A stretch of DNA of 35,511 nucleotides, taken from contig CANGRI010000007.1 in assembly GCA_947456525.1 (NCBI GenBank), positions 1 to 35,511 on the forward strand. The letters are read 5' to 3'. Shown piece by piece: positions 8,271 through 16,492 of this stretch. The position numbers and the translations under genes were made by a program. The notes beneath the pieces are model-generated. The model was not told the DNA's origin. It ran no database searches and saw only the letters and a program-made list of their open reading frames with translations. This DNA is from Opitutia bacterium. Its GTDB lineage: Bacteria > Verrucomicrobiota > Verrucomicrobiia > Opitutales > UBA953. Positions within the stretch are counted from its first letter, which is position 1. Every line of letters begins with the position of its first letter.

Positions 8271-8993
8271 ATGCCACGTGCCGTTTGCCTTACCAATGTC
8301 GCTCATGAAGGTCCGGGACTGGTGGGGGAGTTGCTGGGCGAGGCCGGATATCGGGTCGAGATCGTGGAGGCCTTTCGCGGAGAGGCTCTGCCCGTCGATC
8401 TGGGCGAGAAGGACGTGCTCGTCGTCATGGGCGGTCCGATGGGGGTGGCTGATATCGGCAAGCCTGAGTTTCCTTGGTTGGCGCCGGTCGTCGATCTCTT
8501 GAGGGCACGCCTGGCGAAGGATTGGCCGAACATCGGTGTCTGCCTTGGCATGCAATTGATCGCGCATGCCGCCGGGGCGAAGGTCGTGCCGATGACGGAT
8601 GGCGAAGGGCGGCGACTGCGCGAGGTCGGTTGGGGGCAGATCGATTTCGTCGGCACGGATACGATCACCCGCGGTCTGCCGGCCAGCATGGAGGTGCTGC
8701 ACTGGCACGGCGACGGGTGTTCGCTTCCCGCGGGTGCGAGCCTGCTGGCCTCGACGAAGGTCTGGCCCGTGCAGATGTTCCGTCTGGGCCGTTCTTTCGG
8801 GATGCAGTTTCATCCCGAGATCGATGGGGCGACCGCCTGTGTCTGGGCGCAAGAAGACGCTGCGTTCGTCGAAGCGGCCAATGGCTCCGACGGCGTACGC
8901 CGACTCCAGGAGGCCTCCCCGCTTGCGGCGCAACGGACCTACGCGCTGCGTAGGAGGCTTCTTTTACAGGCGATCGAAGCAGTGACGGCTTGA
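8271..8993 (+). CDS. Class I glutamine amidotransferase-like protein
   Basis: 240 residues from ATG 8271, chosen over an upstream in-frame TTG at 8232 because homology begins at PRAVCLTNV. The GATase triad is complete: Cys91 in GVCLGMQL, His181 and Glu183 in GMQFHPE. MGGPMGV is the family's oxyanion-loop motif. It resembles the stand-alone GMP-synthase-like amidotransferases (GuaA N-domain relatives) that act as gamma-glutamyl hydrolases or have unknown partners. There is no synthetase domain, so it is not GuaA itself. The next gene starts 38 bases downstream on the same strand and may be co-transcribed. Confidence 0.82.
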   Translation: MPRAVCLTNVAHEGPGLVGELLGEAGYRVEIVEAFRGEALPVDLGEKDVLVVMGGPMGVADIGKPEFPWLAPVVDLLRARLAKDWPNIGVCLGMQLIAHAAGAKVVPMTDGEGRRLREVGWGQIDFVGTDTITRGLPASMEVLHWHGDGCSLPAGASLLASTKVWPVQMFRLGRSFGMQFHPEIDGATACVWAQEDAAFVEAANGSDGVRRLQEASPLAAQRTYALRRRLLLQAIEAVTA

Positions 8994-9031
8994 TGAGACG
9001 AAGGGGCGGGTGCAGGCTCGGGGACCCCGCC

Positions 9032-9853
9032 ATGAAGCCCCTGTTCGCCCTCCTCAGCCTTACGTTGTTCCTCGCCGCCGCCGAGCCGCCCAAGGGTGAG
9101 CCGACGAACGCCAAGGAGGCCGCCGCCCAGGCCGCGTCCAGGAAGGCAGCCCAAGACAAGGTCGTCGACGAACGTTATCAGGCCTGGCTCACGAAGCTCA
9201 CCCCCGAGGAGCAGGCTTGGGAGCAGGTGCTGCAGGGGCAGCTCGGCAATTTCTACCTCCCGCTCCACAAGCGCGACAAGATCGCCGGCAAGTCGAACGC
9301 CTGGGACTTCGTCAAGGACGACCCGAAGCTGCCGCGCGTCCTGCTCATCGGTGACTCGGTCTCGCGCGGCTACACCCAGCCGACGCGCAAGGTCCTCGAA
9401 GGCAAGGCGAACGTCCATCGTGCCCCGGCCAACTGCGGCCCGACGGCTTCCGGCGTCAAGAACCTCGACGTCTGGTTGGGCGAAGGAAAGTGGGACGTCA
9501 TCCATTTCAATTTCGGCATCCATGATCGCGCCACGCCGGCGGCCGACTACGTGAAGCGCCTCGAGGAAATCGTCGGGCGGCTCGAGAAGACGGGCGCCAA
9601 GCTCATCTGGGCCAGCACCACGCCGATTCCCGACGACGCCGCCCATAAGCAGACCGCCGCGTCGATCGTCGAGAAGAACGCCCTCGCCGCCGAGGTGATG
9701 AAGAAGCATGGCATCCCGACCGACGACCTGTTCGGCGCCATCACCCCGCGCCTGGCCGAGCTGCAGAATCCCAACGACGTCCATTTCAAGGGCGAAGGCT
9801 ATGACTTCCTCGGCGCCAAGGTCGGCGAGGCCATCCTCGGACGCCTCAAGTAA
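9032..9853 (+). CDS. Secreted SGNH/GDSL hydrolase
   Basis: 273 residues from ATG 9032, which begins a clean signal peptide (MKPLFALLSLTLFLAAA); an upstream in-frame ATG at 8990 would spoil it. An Ala/Lys-rich linker of about 25 residues follows. The SGNH core has block I LLIGDSVSRGY (Ser109), block II-like NCGPTASG, block III NFGIHD, and block V NDVHFKGEGY (Asp249, His251). All catalytic blocks are intact, so an active exported esterase is expected; substrate is unknown. It is followed after four bases by the GYF/PH-like gene, so the two are very likely one operon. Confidence 0.85.
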   Translation: MKPLFALLSLTLFLAAAEPPKGEPTNAKEAAAQAASRKAAQDKVVDERYQAWLTKLTPEEQAWEQVLQGQLGNFYLPLHKRDKIAGKSNAWDFVKDDPKLPRVLLIGDSVSRGYTQPTRKVLEGKANVHRAPANCGPTASGVKNLDVWLGEGKWDVIHFNFGIHDRATPAADYVKRLEEIVGRLEKTGAKLIWASTTPIPDDAAHKQTAASIVEKNALAAEVMKKHGIPTDDLFGAITPRLAELQNPNDVHFKGEGYDFLGAKVGEAILGRLK

Positions 9854-9857
9854 GCCC

Positions 9858-11126
9858 ATGGCTGCCGAACTGATCCATATCGCCCGCGCCGGCGCCGAAA
9901 TCGGGGCTTATGCCTTGGAGGATGTCCGGGCCAAGCTCGCGTCGGGCGAACTGCGTCCGGACGACTACTACTGGAAGCCCGGCATGGCGGCATGGCTGAT
10001 GCTATCTGTCTTGCCTGCTCCGAAGCGCTTGCTGCCTTTCCCTCGTCCGGAGGAAAAGGACGCTAATCTCTTCGACGGCATCCTTGGTCGTCAGAGCTAT
10101 CAGGCCGGCCTGCTCGCGGTCTGGGATAGGCTCGCCGCCGCCCCGCGTGAATGTCTCCTTTCCGACGGCGACTGGGCCGAGTTGGACGACAAGGTAGGCT
10201 ACAAGATCCGCAAGCGATGCCAGGCCGATCTCGTCAAGTGGTACCGACAGGCCGTGGAGGCATATCTTTCGGACCGTTATTTCGCGCCCGAGGAAAAGAC
10301 GAATCTCGCCAACCTCGCCCTAAGCTTCGGCCTCGATGAGGCCGCCGCGGAGGCGATCCATGGCGAAGCTTTCGCGGGCTACTACCGCATCGGAATCCTG
10401 ACCGTCTTTGCCCGGAACATCACTCCCGGGCAGAAACGCGAGCAGATCGACCTGCTCGGCAAGGAGGTTCCTCTGTCGGAAATGAAGGTCAAGGAGGCCA
10501 TGAACCAGGCCATCCAGGCCTATTTCGACCAGCGTCTCAAGTCGCTGATGCAGCAGGAAGACGGGGGTGAGGTCATTGATCCTGCTGCCTACGCCAGCTT
10601 CATGGACGAGCTGAAGCAGATGGATTTCAACGTCCATCTGGATGCGACAGCCCAGACCAGGGTCGACAGCGCGCAACGACTGTGGGCCCTTTGCCGAACG
10701 CCGCTGAAGGAGGTGCCTTGTGCCTTGGATCTGGGGTCCGAGGGGTGTTTCTGGACGCAGCAGGTCGAACTCGGCCTTAATCGGCGGGTCACCACGCGCC
10801 GTAGCTACGGCGGCTTCGGCACCAGCATCAAGATCTGGGGCCCACTGCGCTATCGTACCGGCTCTTATGAGGTCGAGCGGCAGACCGAGCAGCGGCTCGA
10901 GAAGGTCGACACCGGTACGCTCGTGTTCACTTCCAAGCGCGTCATCTTTTCCGGCAGCCTCAAGAGCCTGAATTTCAAGTACGCCAAGGTGCTTGATGTC
11001 ACCGTCTACTCGAACGCGATCGAGATCGACAAGGACAGCGGGGGGGACGTCGTGTTCTTCTTCGCCGAAGGGCAGGCCGAGGCGGCAGTCATCCTGCGTC
11101 GCCTCGTCAAGCAGGCCAAAGGATAG
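9858..11126 (+). CDS. GYF-domain protein with C-terminal PH-like domain
   Basis: 422 residues from ATG 9858, four bases after the SGNH stop. The N-terminal 50 or so residues form a bacterial GYF_2-type domain (GAYALEDVRAKLASGEL, then YYWKPGMAAWL), a fold usually binding proline-rich or partner peptides. A helical middle region has no recognised family. Residues about 350-420 (DTGTLVFTSKRVIFSG, then KVLDVTVYSNAIEI) match the bacterial PH-like domain pattern. There is no signal peptide or membrane span, so it is likely cytoplasmic, perhaps at the membrane face. It may serve as an adaptor; the target is unknown. A second GYF protein is encoded at 24442-25065 in the GTPase operon. It is convergent with the PARG gene. 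Confidence 0.75.
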   Translation: MAAELIHIARAGAEIGAYALEDVRAKLASGELRPDDYYWKPGMAAWLMLSVLPAPKRLLPFPRPEEKDANLFDGILGRQSYQAGLLAVWDRLAAAPRECLLSDGDWAELDDKVGYKIRKRCQADLVKWYRQAVEAYLSDRYFAPEEKTNLANLALSFGLDEAAAEAIHGEAFAGYYRIGILTVFARNITPGQKREQIDLLGKEVPLSEMKVKEAMNQAIQAYFDQRLKSLMQQEDGGEVIDPAAYASFMDELKQMDFNVHLDATAQTRVDSAQRLWALCRTPLKEVPCALDLGSEGCFWTQQVELGLNRRVTTRRSYGGFGTSIKIWGPLRYRTGSYEVERQTEQRLEKVDTGTLVFTSKRVIFSGSLKSLNFKYAKVLDVTVYSNAIEIDKDSGGDVVFFFAEGQAEAAVILRRLVKQAKG

Positions 11127-11132
11127 CCTTTG
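11117..11132. terminator. Short hairpin between convergent genes
   Basis: CAAAGG and CCTTTG with a four-base loop overlap the stop codon of the GYF gene and lie just past the stop of the convergent PARG gene. The stem is short and lacks a T-tract on either strand, so terminator function is only possible. Confidence 0.25.
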
Positions 11133-11136
11133 CTTC

Positions 11137-11982
11137 TCAGTTGTGCGCCGGGGGTGCCTTCGGGGCCAGCGCGAGTTGGAACTGGCTGAGGCAGCGTCGG
11201 TCCGGGGAAGGATCGATCACCGCGAACGTCACCTGGCGGAAGGCACCCTTGAACGGTCCGTGCAAGGCCTGGCTGAAGAGGTCGGCGATGAGCGCAGGAT
11301 CGTTGGCGAAGTTTCCGCAGCCCCAGGCGCCCAGCACAAGCGCATCATGGCCGTTGGCTTGGGCGGTCGCGAGCACCTTGACGATGCGGGCGCTCATCGC
11401 GCCGGCTATCTTCGGCCGGTCGAGCGGAGCGACGTCGCGGGCGTCGCAGGCCGCGGCGGAAACAAAGGCCACCTTGAAGGGCGTCTCCAGCATGCGGTGC
11501 TCGTCGTCACGGAACACCGGGACGTCGGGCGAGTAGATCATCGCATCGGAACGGAGCGCGTTGGCCTGCTGGAGGTGGAACGCATACATCGGGCCGCCGA
11601 GCTGGCAGGCGAAGAGCGCCGAAGACCGGCAATGGTATTCCTCCTGCGCGCGTTCGCCGGCGAGGAAACCTCCGCCCGCGACGGTCGGCGAAGCGAAATT
11701 GAGCACCAGGGTGCGCAGCCCTGCCTCGACATGGCGGCGGGCGGCGGCGAGGGAGGTCTCTTCGGTGACTTCGATGGAGGTGAGGTTCTCGCCCGTCCGC
11801 GGGAACGTGTGGCGATGGTCGGGCGGCAGGTGCGTCGTACGGGCCACCGCCGAGGCGACCTCAGCCGCGATATCCACCTGGCGGCTCGTCGGGGAGGCGT
11901 AGAGGCCGAGCTCGATGACCTGCATGGCTTCCCGGCCTAGTTTATTAGCGAGTTCTCTTGGAATCTTGGGGTCGAAAGGCAT
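11137..11982 (-). CDS. Microbial PARG / TIGR02452-type macrodomain protein
   Basis: 281 residues. The core has the bacterial poly(ADP-ribose) glycohydrolase signature: GGGFLAGERAQEEYHCRSS, with the catalytic tandem glutamates at 114-115. An N-terminal RxxxAxxTxxL-like region and a C-terminal LGAWGCGNFANDP block follow, as expected of TIGR02452 proteins. Such enzymes hydrolyse ADP-ribose linkages from proteins or nucleic acids, or clear ADP-ribose species, in the cytoplasm. No ADP-ribosyltransferase gene is visible nearby. It is divergent from the HDAC-like gene across about 107 bases, so the two may share control. The ATG at 11982 is the natural start because homology begins within 20 residues. 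Confidence 0.88.
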   Translation of the reverse strand: MPFDPKIPRELANKLGREAMQVIELGLYASPTSRQVDIAAEVASAVARTTHLPPDHRHTFPRTGENLTSIEVTEETSLAAARRHVEAGLRTLVLNFASPTVAGGGFLAGERAQEEYHCRSSALFACQLGGPMYAFHLQQANALRSDAMIYSPDVPVFRDDEHRMLETPFKVAFVSAAACDARDVAPLDRPKIAGAMSARIVKVLATAQANGHDALVLGAWGCGNFANDPALIADLFSQALHGPFKGAFRQVTFAVIDPSPDRRCLSQFQLALAPKAPPAHN

Positions 11983-12054
11983 GGGGAAGGGCGAAAGCCA
12001 AGATGGAGGGCGGACCGTCCGAAGCCAACCTGCATCCTATGACGGGCGGCTGGT

Positions 12055-12083
12055 TTGACCTGGGCGGCTCAGCCGGGCATAAC
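12055..12083 (+). promoter_or_regulatory. Sigma-70-like promoter placed for a leaderless transcript
   Basis: TTGACC at 12055-12060 (five of six), a 17-base spacer, and CATAAC at 12078-12083 (four of six). The ATG at 12090 is seven bases past the end of the -10 box, exactly where transcription should begin. No Shine-Dalgarno sequence is present. Confidence 0.6.
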
Positions 12084-12089
12084 GGTGGC

Positions 12090-12959
12090 ATGTCGCAGCC
12101 GCCGCTCACCGTCTACTACAGCCCCGCCTATGTCGTCGAAGGTAAGTCCGAAACCGTCACGAAGGCGCGATTGGTGGCCGAGATGATCGAGGCGGGGAAG
12201 GCCGGGGAGGTCTGGCTGGAGGCGCCCAAGCTGGCGACCCGCAAGGAGCTGGAACTCATCCATGCTCCCGAGCACGTCCGCAGCACGTTCGAGGACAAAG
12301 GCAGTTTCCTCGAGGTCGGCGCCTGGTCGCAACCGTTGCTGGACAGCATCCTCGCCTCGACCGGCGGCATGCGCGATGCCGTCAAGGAAGCCCTGAAGTA
12401 CGGTCGCTCCGGCAGCCTTTCCAGCGGCTTGCACCATGCGCGCCGCGATGCCGGTAACGGCTTCTGCCAGTTCAACGGCCTCGCCTTGGCCGCGCTGGAG
12501 GCGCTCAAGAAGGTCAAGACCGTCGGCATCCTCGACCTCGACGCCCATGCCGGCGGCGGGACGTTCGACATCCTGGGCGACCACAAGCGGGTGTACCTGG
12601 CCGACGTCACCGTCAACTCCTTCGATTCCTGGGAGCCGACCGACGCCGAGCGTCATTTCTACGTCGAGGTGGATGACGCGCGGGGTTATCTCGGCCATGT
12701 CGAAGACGCCTTGCACGCCTTGGAGCGTGTCGAATTCCTCATCTACAACGCCGGCATGGACACCTATGAGAAGGCCGGCGGTATGAAGGGCATCACGAAG
12801 GAGATCATCCGCAAGCGCGAGCGGCTCGTGGTCCAGTGGGCCCGTGCGCAGAAGATCCCGCACGTCTTCGCCTTGGCCGGCGGTTATCAGTGGGGTGGCC
12901 TGACCTTGGCGCAGGTGGCCGAGCTTCACCTCGAGACCGTCAAGGCGTTCGCGGCCTGA
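12090..12959 (+). CDS. Histone-deacetylase-superfamily protein (divergent)
   Basis: 289 residues from ATG 12090; upstream in-frame codons lie within the promoter and lack homology. The arginase/deacetylase fold is shown by SGLHHA (catalytic His115-His116), GFCQFNGLALAAL, zinc ligands in LDLDAH (Asp151, His153), NAGMD (Asp224) and LAGGYQW with the transition-state Tyr266. All catalytic residues are present. The metal loop reads DAHAGGGT instead of the usual D-x-HHGNGT, so it is not a canonical acetoin/histone deacetylase. Bacterial relatives act on acetylated polyamines, acetoin-related targets or protein lysines; the substrate here is unknown. It is convergent with and directly abuts the 112-residue unknown gene. 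Confidence 0.85.
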   Translation: MSQPPLTVYYSPAYVVEGKSETVTKARLVAEMIEAGKAGEVWLEAPKLATRKELELIHAPEHVRSTFEDKGSFLEVGAWSQPLLDSILASTGGMRDAVKEALKYGRSGSLSSGLHHARRDAGNGFCQFNGLALAALEALKKVKTVGILDLDAHAGGGTFDILGDHKRVYLADVTVNSFDSWEPTDAERHFYVEVDDARGYLGHVEDALHALERVEFLIYNAGMDTYEKAGGMKGITKEIIRKRERLVVQWARAQKIPHVFALAGGYQWGGLTLAQVAELHLETVKAFAA

Positions 12960-13298
12960 TCACTCCGGCTTCGGTACGTTCAGTTCCTGCAGGCGGAACG
13001 CGCCGCTCTCGGTCGGCAGGACCACGAATAGCTTGCAATCGCGGCTCTGCGCCAGGGCGACCATCACGTGCCACTGCTCCTGCAGGACGCCCGCGACGAC
13101 GAACATCGGCATCGCGCCCGGTTCGGTGCCCGAGGGTTCTTCGATCGCCACGCCCTTGTGGTCGACATCGAAATTATGGGCCAGCCATTTGCCGAGTTCC
13201 TTGGCCAGGCCGCGCATGTCGGACTTGCCGGCCTCCACCTTGGACTGATCGACGAGCGCCCAGAGCGGGATCGCGAAATTGTGTTCCAGGGGTGCCAT
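12960..13298 (-). CDS. Hypothetical protein, 112 residues
   Basis: I do not recognise this protein. It is a small soluble, mixed alpha/beta sequence without signal peptide, membrane span or cysteine motif. It starts 10 bases after the stop of the EIIA-like gene and is probably the last gene of the mgtA-EIIA operon. Its stop directly abuts the stop of the convergent HDAC-like gene. Codon usage matches its neighbours, and a coding role is supported by operon position. The segments VVAGVLQEQWHVMVAL and CKLFVVLPTE look like central beta strands of a compact domain. Confidence 0.6.
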   Translation of the reverse strand: MAPLEHNFAIPLWALVDQSKVEAGKSDMRGLAKELGKWLAHNFDVDHKGVAIEEPSGTEPGAMPMFVVAGVLQEQWHVMVALAQSRDCKLFVVLPTESGAFRLQELNVPKPE

Positions 13299-13308
13299 CG
13301 GGCGGCGT

Positions 13309-13857
13309 TCAGCTCTGGGGCGGGGGCGTATGCTCGGCGCTTTTCTCGCTTAGCTTGAGCATGCGGGCGCGGACGTCGGGCGAGCCTTCGTTCAACGCGA
13401 CGGTGACCCAGTCGAGCAGGCGGTGGCGGACTTCGCCGAGGGTCGCGCACTCGCGGATGGCGCCGATCCCGTTGGTCGAGAGGACCGCTTTGGCGAGCCC
13501 GGACATCTCCTTCAGGAAGGCCACGCGCTGACAGTCGGGAATCCAATAGGCCACGAGCAGGTGGACTTTCTGGCCGTCGGGGGCGTCGTAATCGATGCCG
13601 TCCTTGGACCAGCCCACCGTGCAATAGATGTCGGCCGTGATGCCTTCCACGCGGGCGTGCGGGCAGGCGAGGCCGGGGGAGACGGAGGTGTTGCCGGACT
13701 GTTCGCGGACGCGCATCGCTTCGACGACGCCGGAGTTGTCGGGGATCTCAGGGATCGCTTCCAGGACTCGGCCGAGGAAGTCGAACGCCTCTTCTTTGGA
13801 GGTCTCCGTCAGTTCGAACAGGCGACCGGACTGGAGGGCATCGAGGAGTTTGCGCAT
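13309..13857 (-). CDS. PTS EIIA-type (fructose/PtsN-like) phosphocarrier domain protein
   Basis: 182 residues from ATG 13857; an upstream in-frame ATG at 13896 would overlap mgtA and precede the homologous region. The EIIA type-2 active site is seen as LACPHARVEG with phospho-acceptor His67, matching the conserved PH-[GA]-R motif of FruA/PtsN EIIA domains. HLLVAYWIPD and FLKEMSGLAKAVL correspond to the following strand and helix. There are no EIIB or EIIC domains, so a regulatory rather than transport role is likely, as with EIIA-Ntr. It lies 10 bases downstream of mgtA on the same strand, which suggests it modulates or is co-regulated with the magnesium pump. Enzyme I is encoded at 33144; HPr is not in the window. 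Confidence 0.82.
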   Translation of the reverse strand: MRKLLDALQSGRLFELTETSKEEAFDFLGRVLEAIPEIPDNSGVVEAMRVREQSGNTSVSPGLACPHARVEGITADIYCTVGWSKDGIDYDAPDGQKVHLLVAYWIPDCQRVAFLKEMSGLAKAVLSTNGIGAIRECATLGEVRHRLLDWVTVALNEGSPDVRARMLKLSEKSAEHTPPPQS

Positions 13858-13867
13858 GGGGGCGGGT

Positions 13868-16492
13868 TCAGGCGGCTTGGAGTCGCGGACGGGCAATCAA
13901 GTGGGCGAGCGTCACGTAGGCAACCGTCATCGCCGTCAAAGAGAGCCAGAAGGTCGCGCCAAGGCCGGGGCCGTCCAGTCCGAGGCCGCCATGCCAGGGC
14001 GAGAAGGTCAGCCAGCACGCGAAGCTCACGGCAGCGACGGTCGTCAGCGAGAGCTGCCACGAGGCCCGGGCTCCGAAGAAGGGCACCTTGGCGGAGCGGA
14101 TGACGTGGACCACGAGGGTCTGCGTCACGATGGATTCGATGAACCATCCGGTATGGAAGAGGATGATGAAGCGGGTTTGGCCGGCGGTATCGAGCTGGCT
14201 CCAGGTGCCGTGGCAGACCGCAGGACAGACGAAGAACCACATCAACGCGAAGGTCACGTAGTCGAACAGGGAGGAGACCGGTCCGAGCCAGAGCATGAAG
14301 CTCCGGATGCCCGAGATGTTCCACTGGCGCGGCTTGGCGATCTGGTCTTTCTCGACGCTATCGAACGGGATCGCCGTCTGCGAGAAGTCGTAGATGAAGT
14401 TGTTGATCAGGATGAGGATCGGGCTGAGCGGCTGGAAGGGCAGGAGCAGGGCTGCGCCGAGCACCGAGAACATGTTGCCGAAGTTGGACGAGGCGCCCAT
14501 GCGGATGTACTTCTCGATGTTACAGAAGATGCGGCGGCCTTCGTCGATGCCGTCGACCAGCACCAGGAGCGATTTCTCCAGCAGGACGGCGTCGGCGGAT
14601 TCCTTGGCGACGTCCACGGCGGTGTCCACCGAGATGCCGACGTCCGCGGCTTTGAGCGCGAGCACGTCGTTGATGCCGTCGCCCATGAAGCCGACCGTAT
14701 GGCCTTGGGCCTTCAATGAGCGGATGACCTGTTCCTTCTGGGCCGGGGTGAGGCGGGCGAGGATGTCGGCCTCCATCGCGGCTTTGTCGAAGGCTTCCTT
14801 GTCCATCGCCGCCAGCTGCGTGCCGGTGACGACCCGGGTGACGGGCATGCCGACGTCCTGGCAGACCTTGCGGGAGACGAGTTCGTTGTCGCCGGTGAGG
14901 ATCTTGGCCCGGACGCCGCGTTCACGGAGGCCGGCGAGGGCGGTGGCCGCGGTTTCCTTGGGCGGGTCGAAGAAGGCGAGGTAGCCGAGCAGGACGAGGT
15001 TGGATTCGTCCGCGGCGCTGAAGGTCTCGCGTGAGCGGTCGAAGTCGCGGTAGGCGAGGGCGATGACGCGGAAGCCCTGGGCGGAAAGGGAGCGATATTC
15101 CTCAAGGACCTCATCCTTGATCATCGGGATCATCGTGTGCAGCTCGTCGTCGATCTGGTAGCGGTCGCAGACGGCCAGGATCTCCTCGACGGCTCCTTTG
15201 CAGATCAGCTGGTAGTCGCCTTCGTGGTCGACGACCACCGACATGCGGCGACGCTGGAAGTCGAAGGGGATCTCGTCGACCTTGCGGCAGGTGCGCTCCA
15301 CGTCGAGGTCGGTGCGGGTCAGGATGGCGCGGTCGAGGAGGTTGCGGAGGCCCGTCTGGTAATGGGCGTTCATCCAGGCGTAGCGGAGGACGTCCTCGGA
15401 CTCGCGGCCGATGACGTCGACGTGGCGCTGGAGCACGATGTGGTCCTGCGTGAGCGTGCCGGTCTTGTCTGTGCAGAAGATGTCCATCGCGCCGAGGTTC
15501 TGGATGGCGTCGAGACGCTTCATCACGACCTTCAGGCGGACGAGGGATTTGGCGCCTTTGGAAAGGCATCCCGCGAGGATCATCGGGAGCATCTCGGGCG
15601 TGAGGCCGATCGCGACGGTGAGGGCGAAGAGGAACGCGTCGAGGGGCTTGCCCGTGCGCCAGGCGCTGAAGCCGAAGGTCAGGGTGGTCATCACCAGCAT
15701 CATCCGGATCATCATCCAGACGAAGCTGCGGGTCCCGAGTTCGAAGGCCGTCGCGTCCTTGCGTTCGACCATGCGGGCGCTCATCGCGCCGAACTGCGTG
15801 TCACGGCCGGTGGCGAGGACGAGGGCGCGGCCCGTGCCGCTCTGGACGTTGCTGCCCATCAGGCAGCCGTTGGGGCATTCCTGCGCCGCATGGTGCGTCT
15901 CCAAGGTCGGCAGCGGCATGCGTTCGACCGGCATCGATTCGCCCGTCAGCGCGGACTGGGAGAGGAAGAAGTCCTTGGCCTGGATCATGCGGCAATCCGC
16001 CGGGATGACCGAGCCCGCGGCCAGGACGACGATGTCGCCGGGCACGATCTCGTCGATCGGCACGCTGGTCTCGACGCCGTCGCGGATGACGAGGCAGGAG
16101 GACTTCACCATCGCCTGCAGCTTGGCGATGACCTTCGCCGAGCGGCTCTCCTGGAAGTAGGACAGGAAGACGGAAAGGAAGACCATGCCGCCGACCAGGG
16201 AGGTGCTGAGGATCTTCTTCGTCTGGTCGTCCTCGAAGAAGTAGGACAGCACGCAGATCACCATCAGCTGGACGACCAGTGGTTCCTTGAACTTGCGCAT
16301 CAGCTCGACGAAGGCGCTGGCGCGTCGGGCGGAGACGGAGTTCGGACCGAACTTCTCGAGACGGCGCGCAGCCTCCGCGGAGCTCAGGCCCTCGCGGCTG
16401 GCTTCGACGGCGGCGAAGGCCGCGTCTTCAGGTCCATGCAACAGCGCCGTGACCTTGTCCGGCATTTCCTTGGATGGCTTGGATTCGGGCAT
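13868..16492 (-). CDS. mgtA: Magnesium-transporting P-type ATPase (P3B, MgtA/MgtB type)
   Basis: 874 residues, close to the roughly 900 of MgtA. In order: an N-terminal cation-ATPase domain (LSSAEAARRLEKFGPN), membrane helices 1-2 (residues about 75-110), the actuator loop with LTGESMPVER, helices 3-4 with LTPEMLPMIL, and the phosphorylation motif CTDKTGTLTQD with Asp342. The nucleotide domain and hinge MGDGINDVLALKAADVGISVD follow, then C-terminal helices including NMFSVLGAALLLPFQPLSPILILINNFIYD in the magnesium-pump pattern. It imports Mg2+ across the inner membrane at the cost of ATP. It is separated from purA by 92 bases containing three hairpins, and is followed by the EIIA-like gene in an apparent operon. 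There is no obvious Shine-Dalgarno. Confidence 0.93.
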   Translation of the reverse strand: MPESKPSKEMPDKVTALLHGPEDAAFAAVEASREGLSSAEAARRLEKFGPNSVSARRASAFVELMRKFKEPLVVQLMVICVLSYFFEDDQTKKILSTSLVGGMVFLSVFLSYFQESRSAKVIAKLQAMVKSSCLVIRDGVETSVPIDEIVPGDIVVLAAGSVIPADCRMIQAKDFFLSQSALTGESMPVERMPLPTLETHHAAQECPNGCLMGSNVQSGTGRALVLATGRDTQFGAMSARMVERKDATAFELGTRSFVWMMIRMMLVMTTLTFGFSAWRTGKPLDAFLFALTVAIGLTPEMLPMILAGCLSKGAKSLVRLKVVMKRLDAIQNLGAMDIFCTDKTGTLTQDHIVLQRHVDVIGRESEDVLRYAWMNAHYQTGLRNLLDRAILTRTDLDVERTCRKVDEIPFDFQRRRMSVVVDHEGDYQLICKGAVEEILAVCDRYQIDDELHTMIPMIKDEVLEEYRSLSAQGFRVIALAYRDFDRSRETFSAADESNLVLLGYLAFFDPPKETAATALAGLRERGVRAKILTGDNELVSRKVCQDVGMPVTRVVTGTQLAAMDKEAFDKAAMEADILARLTPAQKEQVIRSLKAQGHTVGFMGDGINDVLALKAADVGISVDTAVDVAKESADAVLLEKSLLVLVDGIDEGRRIFCNIEKYIRMGASSNFGNMFSVLGAALLLPFQPLSPILILINNFIYDFSQTAIPFDSVEKDQIAKPRQWNISGIRSFMLWLGPVSSLFDYVTFALMWFFVCPAVCHGTWSQLDTAGQTRFIILFHTGWFIESIVTQTLVVHVIRSAKVPFFGARASWQLSLTTVAAVSFACWLTFSPWHGGLGLDGPGLGATFWLSLTAMTVAYVTLAHLIARPRLQAA

